Below are positions 24,329-31,054 of a stretch of DNA of 33,696 nucleotides, one piece after another (the first letter of the stretch is position 1; each line of letters opens with the position of its first letter). Position numbers and translations under genes: made by a program. Below the pieces are notes generated by a model, which saw nothing but the letters and a program-made list of their open reading frames with translations, was not told the origin of the DNA and made no database searches. The stretch comes from a virus: positions 1 through 33,696 of the IMG/VR virus record IMGVR_UViG_3300028392_000190; one strand, written 5' to 3'.

Positions 24329-24360
24329 CTATATCTGAATATAGTTTTCACACAATGTTC

Positions 24361-24368
24361 TATAAATA
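24361..24368 (+). promoter_or_regulatory. T4-type late promoter box, perfect TATAAATA
   Basis: A perfect late box 17 bases upstream of the ATG at 24386. The leader contains a strong AGGAG (24376-24380) at 5-base spacing. Confidence 0.65.
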
Positions 24369-24385
24369 AAAATATAGGAGATACT

Positions 24386-25177
24386 ATGTTTTTGTTTAAT
24401 GAATACACAAGTGAGTATTATAAGATAATAAAACAAGCCTTAGATAGATTAAGTCATACCGCATCTAGAAAAGAAGCCAGAGAGTTACTAGGGTATGTTG
24501 AAAAACATCATATAATACCCAAATCATTAGGCGGAACAAATGATGATTCTAATTTAGTGTGGTTGACTGCCGCAGAACATTTGAAGGCGCATTTGTTATT
24601 AGTTAAAATGGTAGATAAAATCGAACATAAAAGGAAGATGAGTTCCGCTGCTGTGCGAATGGCAAATCCGCAAAGTAGGACTCATCATCGTATATTAGCT
24701 GACAATGAAATAGAAGATATAGCTATCATACGTGCTGAAGCTGCGAGACTACATTCTGAATATATGAAAGAACGACACAAAGGAGAAAATAATCCATTTT
24801 ATGGTCGTCATCATACTGAAGAATCAAAATTAGCAAAAAGCATAGCTAATAAAGGGTTGCCAAGAACCCAACAAACCAGAGAAAACATTCGCGCTTCAAA
24901 ACTAGGAGACAAAAATCCTAGCAAAAAAATAGTTACTTGTCCGCACTGCGGTGTTACAGGAAAGGCAGGGGGAGTACGTAAGCATCATTTTGATAATTGT
25001 AATGCCCATTTAGTTTATACTTTTAAAAAATTGGCAACGGGCGAATTATTCACAGGGACACGTAGTCAGTTGCTAAATTTACATTTGTCGCCGAAGGATA
25101 AAGCTCCGCTGGGCAATATGATTCACAGGAGACAAATGTCAGTTAAAGGTTGGGCGTTGGTTAACAATGACTGTTAA
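24386..25177 (+). CDS. HNH homing-type endonuclease with NUMOD3 and zinc motif
   Basis: 263 residues. The HNH core is HHIIPKSLGG (His41-His42), NLVWLTAAEH and KAHLLLVKM, clearly related to the endonuclease at 7278-8117. It then carries a NUMOD3 DNA-binding motif, GENNPFYGRHHTEESK (~133-148), with a second half SKLGDKNPSKK. A zinc-finger-like VTCPHCG...RKHHFDNC (Cys185, Cys188, and His/Cys near 200-205) follows, and finally a NUMOD1-like segment (TFKKLATGELFTGTRSQLL). Such genes spread by cutting unoccupied sites in related phages. It sits behind a terminator and has its own late box and AGGAG, so it is a self-contained unit inserted before the cargo cluster. Confidence 0.9.
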   Translation: MFLFNEYTSEYYKIIKQALDRLSHTASRKEARELLGYVEKHHIIPKSLGGTNDDSNLVWLTAAEHLKAHLLLVKMVDKIEHKRKMSSAAVRMANPQSRTHHRILADNEIEDIAIIRAEAARLHSEYMKERHKGENNPFYGRHHTEESKLAKSIANKGLPRTQQTRENIRASKLGDKNPSKKIVTCPHCGVTGKAGGVRKHHFDNCNAHLVYTFKKLATGELFTGTRSQLLNLHLSPKDKAPLGNMIHRRQMSVKGWALVNNDC

Positions 25178-25197
25178 TATCCTCTATTATAAGTTTG

Positions 25198-25205
25198 GAT
25201 AAATA
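25198..25205 (+). promoter_or_regulatory. Late-promoter box GATAAATA
   Basis: One mismatch from TATAAATA; it ends 7 bases before the ATG at 25213. It heads the long, tightly packed gene block to the right edge. Confidence 0.6.
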
Positions 25206-25212
25206 ATAAGAT

Positions 25213-27036
25213 ATGGATATTAAACAACTAGAATCTTATAACCTCGCAGATGCCGTTAAGTTTCACCGACAACTTAATCCAAAACTGTGGACTCGCAGGG
25301 AAGAATTACATCCTGATGTGCGAAAGCGGTTGTTACTGATAGCCGAAGACTTCCAAAGTTTCCTCGGCGTTTCTAATGTAGACTTACGTGATGTAACAAT
25401 AAGCGGCAGTAATGCTTCTTACACTTATACCCGACATTCAGATATTGATTTACATCTCATCATTGATATTCCCGAAGCTTCTGACACGGAAGTTTATCGT
25501 GAATTGTTTAACGCTAAAAAGACCATATACAATAATGAACATGATATAACAGTTAAGGGGATTCCTGTAGAGTTATATGTACAGATAGCAGATGAACCTG
25601 TTGTCAGTAATGGAATTTATAGTGTGTTAGTTGATAAATGGTTACGTATATCCAGACGTCAGCGTGTTGATATCGATGATCTTAGCGTAAGAAGCAAGTA
25701 TGAAGATCTCTCACAACGAATCCAACATGCCATAGACACAGACAGTTATAGTACTATGGACAAACTCAGCAACAAGATACGTAAAATGCGCCAAACAGGT
25801 TTAGCGCAACACGGAGAGTTTGGTCCAGAAAATTTGGCTTTTAAGATATTACGTAGTCAGGGTGATATAGAAAAATTATATGATGCGAAGATTCGCGCAC
25901 GTAGCCAAGAACTTAGTTTGAAAGAATTAAAGAAACAGCCAATATCCTATGGATATGGCCGTGATCACTTAGAAGAAGTGGGTCTTACACCTGACGGCAC
26001 AAATCCCAGTACATGTGAATTCGCAAATGAGGATCAAACATCTAAAAAAACTGACAGAGAGATTATAGAAGACTTTGTAGAGTTTTGTATCAAAGAACTT
26101 GACCTCTCACGTAAAGTTAAATTAAGATTGCGCCGTGATCCCGAATGGAGTCGTCGTAACAAGACTTTTGGCAGATATAATGAAGCTACACAGGAATTAG
26201 AAGTAGCCGTAGGTCAGCGTCATATTATGGATGTATTACGTACTCTCGGTCACGAGTTAGTACATCAAAAACAAAATGAAATAGGCGTAGTCCCGCCTGA
26301 TGCTGGTAGCGATGGCAGCGCATGGGAAAATGAAGCTAATGCTGAAGCTGGGGTGTTGATGAGAAGATATGGCAAACAACATCCTGAATTATTTTCGGAT
26401 ATACAAATGCAAGATGTGGAAGAAGGCTGGGCAGATAATATCAAAAAAGGAATTGCCGGTGCTGCCTTGGCTGGTGGATTGGCATTTGGAGGTCATGCCG
26501 CGGCAGCAGATTTAGGGCATGGACACCAGCCTGCCCCGCAAGCTGTACAGGCTTTTCAGCAACTTCCGCAGAATATCCAGCAGTATCTAAAAACAAATGG
26601 CCAATATCCTAAGGATATACAGCAATACTTGTTGTCAAAAGGTCAACTTGACGCACAGATGAGCTTAGAGCAGCCCAGAGGAAAAACTACATATGTCAAT
26701 ACCGATCCTCAAGCTCAAGTAGAGCGTGATCGTGCGATAAAAAGTCTAACAGCTGATCGCCAAGCATTGGCTGCCAAATACAAAATTGATCCAAATCTCA
26801 TAGATAAAATGCCAGAATATAATTTGAATGAAGCTTCAGGGTATATTCCAACCGCTGCCGAGGCTAATGATCCAAGATATAAAATGGCATTAACAGTAGA
26901 TATAAGACCAGGGGCCATAGGTCGTGCTGCGAATGCGTTAATGCTGGATACTGATGCGCAAGGACATCCTCAAATGTTAAGACCAGACGGTATAGTAAAA
27001 AGACTTTCTGAAGAATTTAAAAGATTTCGGGGATAA
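25213..27036 (+). CDS. Nucleotidyltransferase-metallopeptidase multidomain protein
   Basis: 607 residues. Residues ~50-150 show a minimal nucleotidyltransferase fold: ISGSNASYT (Gly65-Ser66), HSDIDLHLI (Asp77, Asp79) and the third acidic residue Glu120 in PVELYVQI. A helical linker follows. Residues ~285-400 carry a zincin motif GHELVHQ (His347, Glu348, His351) with Glu374 or Glu378 in WENEANAEAG as likely third zinc ligand. After DVEE-G (404/405) comes a Gly/Ala-rich hydrophobic segment (KKGIAGAALAGGLAFG), then a Gln-rich region. After LNE-A (540/541) comes a small module, ASGYIPTAAEANDPRYKMAL. Both junctions look like prohead-protease sites. No capsid tag is present at its own N-terminus. 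I infer an injected or virion-internal multi-effector; the enzyme motifs are visible, the role is inferred. Confidence 0.78.
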   Translation: MDIKQLESYNLADAVKFHRQLNPKLWTRREELHPDVRKRLLLIAEDFQSFLGVSNVDLRDVTISGSNASYTYTRHSDIDLHLIIDIPEASDTEVYRELFNAKKTIYNNEHDITVKGIPVELYVQIADEPVVSNGIYSVLVDKWLRISRRQRVDIDDLSVRSKYEDLSQRIQHAIDTDSYSTMDKLSNKIRKMRQTGLAQHGEFGPENLAFKILRSQGDIEKLYDAKIRARSQELSLKELKKQPISYGYGRDHLEEVGLTPDGTNPSTCEFANEDQTSKKTDREIIEDFVEFCIKELDLSRKVKLRLRRDPEWSRRNKTFGRYNEATQELEVAVGQRHIMDVLRTLGHELVHQKQNEIGVVPPDAGSDGSAWENEANAEAGVLMRRYGKQHPELFSDIQMQDVEEGWADNIKKGIAGAALAGGLAFGGHAAAADLGHGHQPAPQAVQAFQQLPQNIQQYLKTNGQYPKDIQQYLLSKGQLDAQMSLEQPRGKTTYVNTDPQAQVERDRAIKSLTADRQALAAKYKIDPNLIDKMPEYNLNEASGYIPTAAEANDPRYKMALTVDIRPGAIGRAANALMLDTDAQGHPQMLRPDGIVKRLSEEFKRFRG

Positions 27037-27038
27037 TC

Positions 27039-27833
27039 ATGAAAGCAGATGAATTCATCACAGAACATATCGTTAAAGTCAAAGGTGGATATAGATTAGT
27101 GTCTAAGAAGTCAGGACGAAATCTCGGAACTTATCCCACACGTGCCGGTGCGGAGAATCGAGAGCGCCAAGTACAATATTTTAAGCATGCCACAAAGGAA
27201 TCTATCGGCGCAGAAGAGTTTGCGAATCTCGATGAATATCTTGTGAAGTTATGTGATCTAATAATCCAAGGGCAACATAAAGATCCCGACTATTATGGCT
27301 ATGTGGCTGCTGCTATATTAGATCCGGATGGCAATTATGTACAAAGCATCAATATCCCACGACAAGGTAAAAGAGTACATGCCGAAAGAGCAGCCATAGA
27401 AAAATATCAAAAACAGTATGGTGAGATACCTAACGATAGTATAATCATCACTACACTTAGCCCTTGTGATGAGAAAAACGATGAGACCGCCGATGAGCGT
27501 TGGGGAGAAAGTTGTAGCGATCTTATCAATCATCTGGGCATACGGGAAGTATATTGCGGATATCGTGATCCGAGTCAGGTAGTACGACATAATCATTATC
27601 GAGAAACAGTAACCGACAATGCCAAAATACGAAAACTGTGTAAGCAATTCGCCAGTACATTTTTAGATACAGAACAATTGGACGAGCTGGCATTTATGGG
27701 ATCACAGTGTACCAAGGACTGTTCAGGACATCAAGCTGGATATGCTTGGGCTAAACGTAATGGCGCAAGACCGGCCAATACTGCCAGTCCTAGTTTTAAT
27801 AACGGGGTGGCGATAGCCCAGTCTGGACGATGA
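27039..27833 (+). CDS. Tagged cytidine-deaminase-like protein
   Basis: 264 residues. The N-terminus MKADEFITE matches the T4 internal-protein capsid tag, with predicted cleavage after Glu9. Next comes a small basic module (KGGYRLVSKKSGRNLGTYPT). Residues ~60-205 hold a deaminase-like zinc site: VHAERAAI (His114, Glu116) and SPC (Cys143) paired with GESCSDLI (Cys159). The Cys pair is 16 residues apart, as in RibD-type or toxin-type deaminases and unlike the PCxxC of T4 dCMP deaminase. After LDE-L (216/217) a third module (GSQCTKDCSGHQAGYAWAKR) appears, which has its own Cys/His set. It probably acts on nucleotides, DNA or RNA; the substrate is unknown. It follows the 25213 gene by 2 bases. Confidence 0.78.
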   Translation: MKADEFITEHIVKVKGGYRLVSKKSGRNLGTYPTRAGAENRERQVQYFKHATKESIGAEEFANLDEYLVKLCDLIIQGQHKDPDYYGYVAAAILDPDGNYVQSINIPRQGKRVHAERAAIEKYQKQYGEIPNDSIIITTLSPCDEKNDETADERWGESCSDLINHLGIREVYCGYRDPSQVVRHNHYRETVTDNAKIRKLCKQFASTFLDTEQLDELAFMGSQCTKDCSGHQAGYAWAKRNGARPANTASPSFNNGVAIAQSGR

Positions 27834-27934
27834 AACATACTGATAAACCGCCATTTCCTTATCCTGTATATCCTGAAGATGATGGATATGATAGACATCG
27901 CCTACCCTACGGTCCTGCTTGCCATAAATATTAG
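27830..27934 (+). CDS. Very small ORF filling the gap between two cargo genes
   Basis: 34 residues: MKHTDKPPFPYPVYPEDD, then GYDRHRLPYGPACHKY. The ATG overlaps the previous stop as ATGA and the TAG directly abuts the next ATG, an arrangement usual for real coupled genes. It is rich in Pro, Tyr and Asp, so probably unstructured. The late box of the next gene lies in its last codons. It could also be a non-coding spacer that happens to be open. Confidence 0.45.
   Translation: MKHTDKPPFPYPVYPEDDGYDRHRLPYGPACHKY
27923..27930 (+). promoter_or_regulatory. Late-promoter box CATAAATA
   Basis: It ends 4 bases before the ATG at 27935. TTAG separates box and start, like the CTAG at 22468-22471. Confidence 0.55.
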
Positions 27935-28291
27935 ATGAGAGCTCGAGAGTTTATCACTGAATCTGATGAAAATCTGCCAGCAGACTATCACTTCAAAGTC
28001 TGGGACAGTTTAAAATGGCATGCTGACCGCGCTAGCCTGGGCAACAACATTGGCGCTGAAATCATGTGCTGGTTACTGAAGCACAAGAAACTTGATGACT
28101 GTGTACCCTTTTATGAAGCCACCATATTTCCATTTGTAGAAAAATATAATTACCCCAGACCACCTGATGGACCTGGTGATGATGCTGGCAAGGTATATGC
28201 TGACATGGTCAGAGAAATTGTTGTTAACTGGAGTAAAATGACCCGAGCTGACATTGATAAGTGGGTGCCGCCAGAGGATCGTACTAAATGA
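27935..28291 (+). CDS. Small protein with capsid-targeting-like tag
   Basis: 118 residues. It begins MRAREFITE-S, the same tag as the two tagged genes downstream, with predicted cleavage after Glu9. The rest is helical with aromatic residues (YHFKVWDSLKWHADRASLG; CVPFYEATIFPFVEKY; EIVVNWSKMTRADIDKWVP). I recognise no family. The tag, late box and gene order suggest it is packaged in the capsid. It overlaps the next gene by ATGA. Confidence 0.68.
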   Translation: MRAREFITESDENLPADYHFKVWDSLKWHADRASLGNNIGAEIMCWLLKHKKLDDCVPFYEATIFPFVEKYNYPRPPDGPGDDAGKVYADMVREIVVNWSKMTRADIDKWVPPEDRTK

Positions 28292-28686
28292 GAGCCAGAG
28301 AATTCATTACCGAAGCTGAATTACACGGCGACCGGGCCCCGCTCGATCCCGACATGGCTAAGCCCATGCGTGATACTTTTATGTTACCGGGTATTAGAAA
28401 TAATGACTTTTATAGAAGTTATAGGTTAGCACTGGCATTTGCTCGTGCCCGCGCAATAAACGGCGATCAAGATAATGGCCCCGAATGGACTGCGTTAGAT
28501 GCCATGGGTCCATATGCTGTTGTATCTGTTGATGGCGATGATGACGAGGCATTTATAGATCAAGCATTGAAGATGACTGATACTCCCGGCGGTAAAGTAA
28601 GACTTACAACTAAACGTAGCGAAGAACCTGATGAAGTCAACACTACTAGCCCAGTAACTGGATTTGTGGGATATAAAAGACGATGA
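28288..28686 (+). CDS. Small tagged protein of a recurrent phage family
   Basis: 132 residues. MRAREFITE-A forms the tag, followed by an Asp/Pro-rich stretch and a helical core (NDFYRSYRLALAFARARA). DDDEAFIDQALKMTD and the ending RSEEPDEVNTTSPVTGF follow. The FYRxYRLxxAxA ... EPxxxNTxSPV pattern recurs in small proteins of other uncultured T4-like phages, again without a known role. It is ATGA-coupled on both sides. Likely a capsid-internal, DNA-associated or injected protein by tag and context. Confidence 0.7.
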   Translation: MRAREFITEAELHGDRAPLDPDMAKPMRDTFMLPGIRNNDFYRSYRLALAFARARAINGDQDNGPEWTALDAMGPYAVVSVDGDDDEAFIDQALKMTDTPGGKVRLTTKRSEEPDEVNTTSPVTGFVGYKRR

Positions 28687-28874
28687 GAGCCGATGAATTT
28701 ATATCAGAAAATTTTTCTGATGGCAAAGGTCCCGGTAGACCCGGGGATAGCGCAAGACACGGTATTCCAAAACATGCTTCTTTGGCACAGCTAGATAAAA
28801 TAGGAAAAGGTAAAGGTCGTAAGGCACAGTTAGCTCGTTGGCAAGCTAACATGCGGAGAGGACGTAAAAAATGA
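28683..28874 (+). CDS. Small basic tagged protein
   Basis: 63 residues. MRADEFISE-N is followed by a strongly basic Gly/Arg/Lys/Ala body (GPGRPGDSARHGIPKHASLA; LDKIGKGKGRKAQLARWQ; MRRGRKK). After tag removal it would be a ~54-residue, highly positive peptide, well suited to condensing DNA inside the head. The tag's Glu precedes the basic part exactly. It overlaps both neighbours by ATGA. Confidence 0.75.
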   Translation: MRADEFISENFSDGKGPGRPGDSARHGIPKHASLAQLDKIGKGKGRKAQLARWQANMRRGRKK

Positions 28875-29449
28875 TGCTAGTATACATACATGGTGCGGGG
28901 TCTACTAGTGACAGTTTTAACTACATCAGAGAGCGTATAGGCGGAGATGATATCGCATTAAACTACAGTAGTGCCGATGGGTTTGAGAACAATCTTAATG
29001 TGATGAAGTCGCAACTAACTGATGTCGAAGATATATTCTTTATAGCCCACAGTCTGGGTGGCATCTATGCTTTACATCTATCTAATTTAATGCCTGACTG
29101 CGTAGTCGGAGCGATCACTTTAAGCACGCCATATGGCGGTGCTGAATCGGCAGATTTTGCCAAATACTTTTTGCCCTTTAGTAAACTATTGAGAGACATC
29201 GGACCAGCTAGTTGGCCTATGCGTCAAGCTGCTAAAATAGAGATACGTCATCCTTGGTGTAACGTAGTTACTATTCGCGGCGATGTCCCCTGGATTGTAG
29301 GTCACAACGACGGTGTGGTCACTGTAGCCAGTCAAAAACATCATGCCGCGGGCATGGAATTAATAGAAGTTGACTATAATCATTATGAAGTAGTGTTAAA
29401 TGATCAAGTAGTTGACCTTATCAGACAAAAAATACAGCAGATAAATTAA
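28871..29449 (+). CDS. Alpha/beta hydrolase (lipase/esterase-like)
   Basis: 192 residues, a compact alpha/beta hydrolase. The oxyanion-loop start is VYIHGAGSTSDSF. The nucleophile elbow AHSLGG has Ser61. The acid is probably Asp147 in VGHNDGVV and the base His171 in DYNHYEVV. TLSTPYGG is typical of lipases and PGAP1-like acyl hydrolases. There is no signal peptide and no tag. It could act on host lipids, thioesters or acyl-proteins. It is coupled to the basic tagged gene by overlap, so it belongs to the cargo block by position only. Two adjacent ATGs (28871 and 28874) are possible starts. Confidence 0.85.
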   Translation: MMLVYIHGAGSTSDSFNYIRERIGGDDIALNYSSADGFENNLNVMKSQLTDVEDIFFIAHSLGGIYALHLSNLMPDCVVGAITLSTPYGGAESADFAKYFLPFSKLLRDIGPASWPMRQAAKIEIRHPWCNVVTIRGDVPWIVGHNDGVVTVASQKHHAAGMELIEVDYNHYEVVLNDQVVDLIRQKIQQIN

Positions 29450-29469
29450 ACCGCTCAAATTACAATCGG

Positions 29470-29477
29470 GCTAAATA
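29470..29477 (+). promoter_or_regulatory. Late-promoter-like box GCTAAATA
   Basis: It ends 4 bases before the ATG at 29482, in a 32-base gap after the hydrolase gene. Confidence 0.5.
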
Positions 29478-29481
29478 CAAT

Positions 29482-29784
29482 ATGACTACACGTTTTGTAC
29501 ACCTCGAGAGCTTGATTGATTGTGAATGGCAAGAAACCCCACCTGTTTATCGTCTCTATGTAAACGATGAACTCTTTTCCGAACGTACCTGGATCTGGCA
29601 AGATTCTATATTAGAAGAAAATATTATAGTATCTGCTATGCCAGGTGATTTTGAACTGCGTTATGAACTCGTAGAACCCTCTGATGCTAAACTAACAGTA
29701 GGTAAATTAAGAGTAAATGACGGCCCTGCTGAGATCGTTGACGATACACATTTTAGGATATTAGGCCATCATGAGACTGTATGA
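29482..29784 (+). CDS. Small beta-rich phage protein
   Basis: 100 residues with regular strands (FVHLESLIDCEW; VYRLYVNDELFSERTWIW; FELRYELVE; KLRVNDGPAEIV). The NDELFSERTWIW block is familiar from small conserved proteins of T4-like aquatic phages. It has no catalytic motif. A late box directly upstream suggests a structural or assembly role. It overlaps the next gene by 14 bases. Confidence 0.7.
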   Translation: MTTRFVHLESLIDCEWQETPPVYRLYVNDELFSERTWIWQDSILEENIIVSAMPGDFELRYELVEPSDAKLTVGKLRVNDGPAEIVDDTHFRILGHHETV

Positions 29785-29977
29785 GATAACAAACTTACGC
29801 GAAGATGCCAGTGTTGGATCCACGGCTAGTGGTAGTGTTGCTACAGTAGCGATGCCATTGGGCACGGTTCAGCGCAGAATCCCCGATTCAATGTTTACGG
29901 CTAAATATACTAATGACGCTACGCCTAATACGCCAGCAGAATACAAACAATACAAACGGAAAAATAATGCTAACTGA
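29771..29977 (+). CDS. Small protein with possible propeptide
   Basis: 68 residues. It starts MRLYEITNLRE-D, which loosely resembles the tags upstream (Met-basic, then a Glu after Leu-x), followed by GSTASGSVATVAMPLG and a basic tail (YKQYKRKNNAN). The GSVATVAMP segment recurs in small phage proteins I know only as hypotheticals. It is likely a precursor cut after LRE. It overlaps the Dps-like gene by 11 bases. Confidence 0.55.
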   Translation: MRLYEITNLREDASVGSTASGSVATVAMPLGTVQRRIPDSMFTAKYTNDATPNTPAEYKQYKRKNNAN

Positions 29978-30407
29978 TCTACTCAAAGTATTACTAGCCA
30001 GTGATTTTGCCTACTATTTAAAGGCTCATGGATTTCACTGGAATATAGAAGGGCGTGATTTTTATCAGTATCATAAGTTTCTACAAAAAGTATATGAAGA
30101 CGCTTACGAAGCCGTGGATACTATAGCAGAATTTATCCGTACATTAGATGAATATGCTCCTGCTAGCTTGTCTCGCTATCAAGAATTAACTAGAATACAA
30201 GATCAAACAAAGATTCCCCGAGCAAAGCTGATGATAGAAGAATTGTTAGCAGATAGTGACATAATGGTAAACTTATTGAATGAATGTTTCGCAGCAGCCA
30301 CCAAAGAGAATAAGCAAGACATCGCTAATTTTATCGCAGAAAGATTGACAGCAACAAATAAATTCGCATGGATGATGGCAAGTTTTCTAAAGGAAAATAG
30401 AGAATAA
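29967..30407 (+). CDS. dps: Dps-like mini-ferritin
   Basis: 146 residues from the ATG at 29967; the frame extends upstream to 29913 but that part lies inside the previous gene. The Dps signature is clear: HGFHWNIEG near 21-29, then YHKFLQKVYEDAYEAVDTIAEF. The four ferroxidase ligands keep exactly the E. coli Dps spacing: His24, His36 (+12), Asp51 (+15), Glu55 (+4). So the catalytic centre, shared between two subunits, should be active. Dps forms 12-mers that bind DNA, store iron and detoxify peroxide. It is slightly shorter than E. coli Dps (167) and lacks the Lys-rich DNA-binding tail. It could protect phage DNA or shelter iron. It overlaps both neighbours. Confidence 0.9.
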   Translation: MLTDLLKVLLASDFAYYLKAHGFHWNIEGRDFYQYHKFLQKVYEDAYEAVDTIAEFIRTLDEYAPASLSRYQELTRIQDQTKIPRAKLMIEELLADSDIMVNLLNECFAAATKENKQDIANFIAERLTATNKFAWMMASFLKENRE

Positions 30408-31054
30408 TGTTTAACGACATGTATACTATCGTAGAAAGACTGGCGATCTTAGAAGGTCGCATCGCTACGAAAGAAAGTAAGCCTTCAGATAAAAAGCCTG
30501 TACCTGCGTTATTTAAAAATCTCCAACAAGAATCTCCTATACCTATGGTACATGGTATGGGGCTAGGCGAAGAGCAAGTCGAAGAAGATGTACTGTCTAA
30601 AGTTAAAGACTCATTTACTGATTATCTAAAAAGTTTAGAAGATGAAATAAAACAAGATCGCGAGCTTTTGGCAAAAAAGAAACAAGATCTTGATATTAAG
30701 AAAAAAGAATTAAAAGACTTAGATCTGCATAGTTTGGAAGAAGATCCAAATCAAACTCCTGCTACAGGTGAAGCGCCAGCTAGCCTTACAGATCCAACAT
30801 ATGCAGAATCTGCCCCTGTTAAAACATTTGATATAGATGAGTCAGGCGATCCTGCTTTGGGCAGCGGCGGTGGCGGATATCCTTTAGTCGAGATACATGG
30901 CGATGAAAAGCAGGGATTTAAAATACGTCGCGGCGACAGAGAATTGCCCACAAGATTTAAATCATTAGCAGACGCCGAAATGGCATTAGAAATGTTTCTA
31001 GCACGCCGTAAAGCTCAGCAAAATAGCAATGCTGACTACTTGGAAGAAAGATGA
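30407..31054 (+). CDS. Coiled-coil protein, possible head-core component
   Basis: 215 residues. After a helical start (YTIVERLAILEG) and a Lys/Pro linker, a long charged coiled coil spans about residues 65-110 (YLKSLEDEIKQDRELLAKKK, then LDIKKKELKDLDLHSLEED). A low-complexity Pro/Ala/Thr region and a compact C-terminal part (EIHGDEKQGFKIRRGDREL) follow. LILE-G, VEE-D and LEE-D type sites are present (actual: AILE-G, QVEE-D, SLEE-D), similar to prohead-protease targets. Scaffolding or inner-core proteins of T4-like heads are coiled coils with such sites, but I cannot identify it. It shares ATGA with the giant ORF that follows. Confidence 0.65.
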   Translation: MFNDMYTIVERLAILEGRIATKESKPSDKKPVPALFKNLQQESPIPMVHGMGLGEEQVEEDVLSKVKDSFTDYLKSLEDEIKQDRELLAKKKQDLDIKKKELKDLDLHSLEEDPNQTPATGEAPASLTDPTYAESAPVKTFDIDESGDPALGSGGGGYPLVEIHGDEKQGFKIRRGDRELPTRFKSLADAEMALEMFLARRKAQQNSNADYLEER

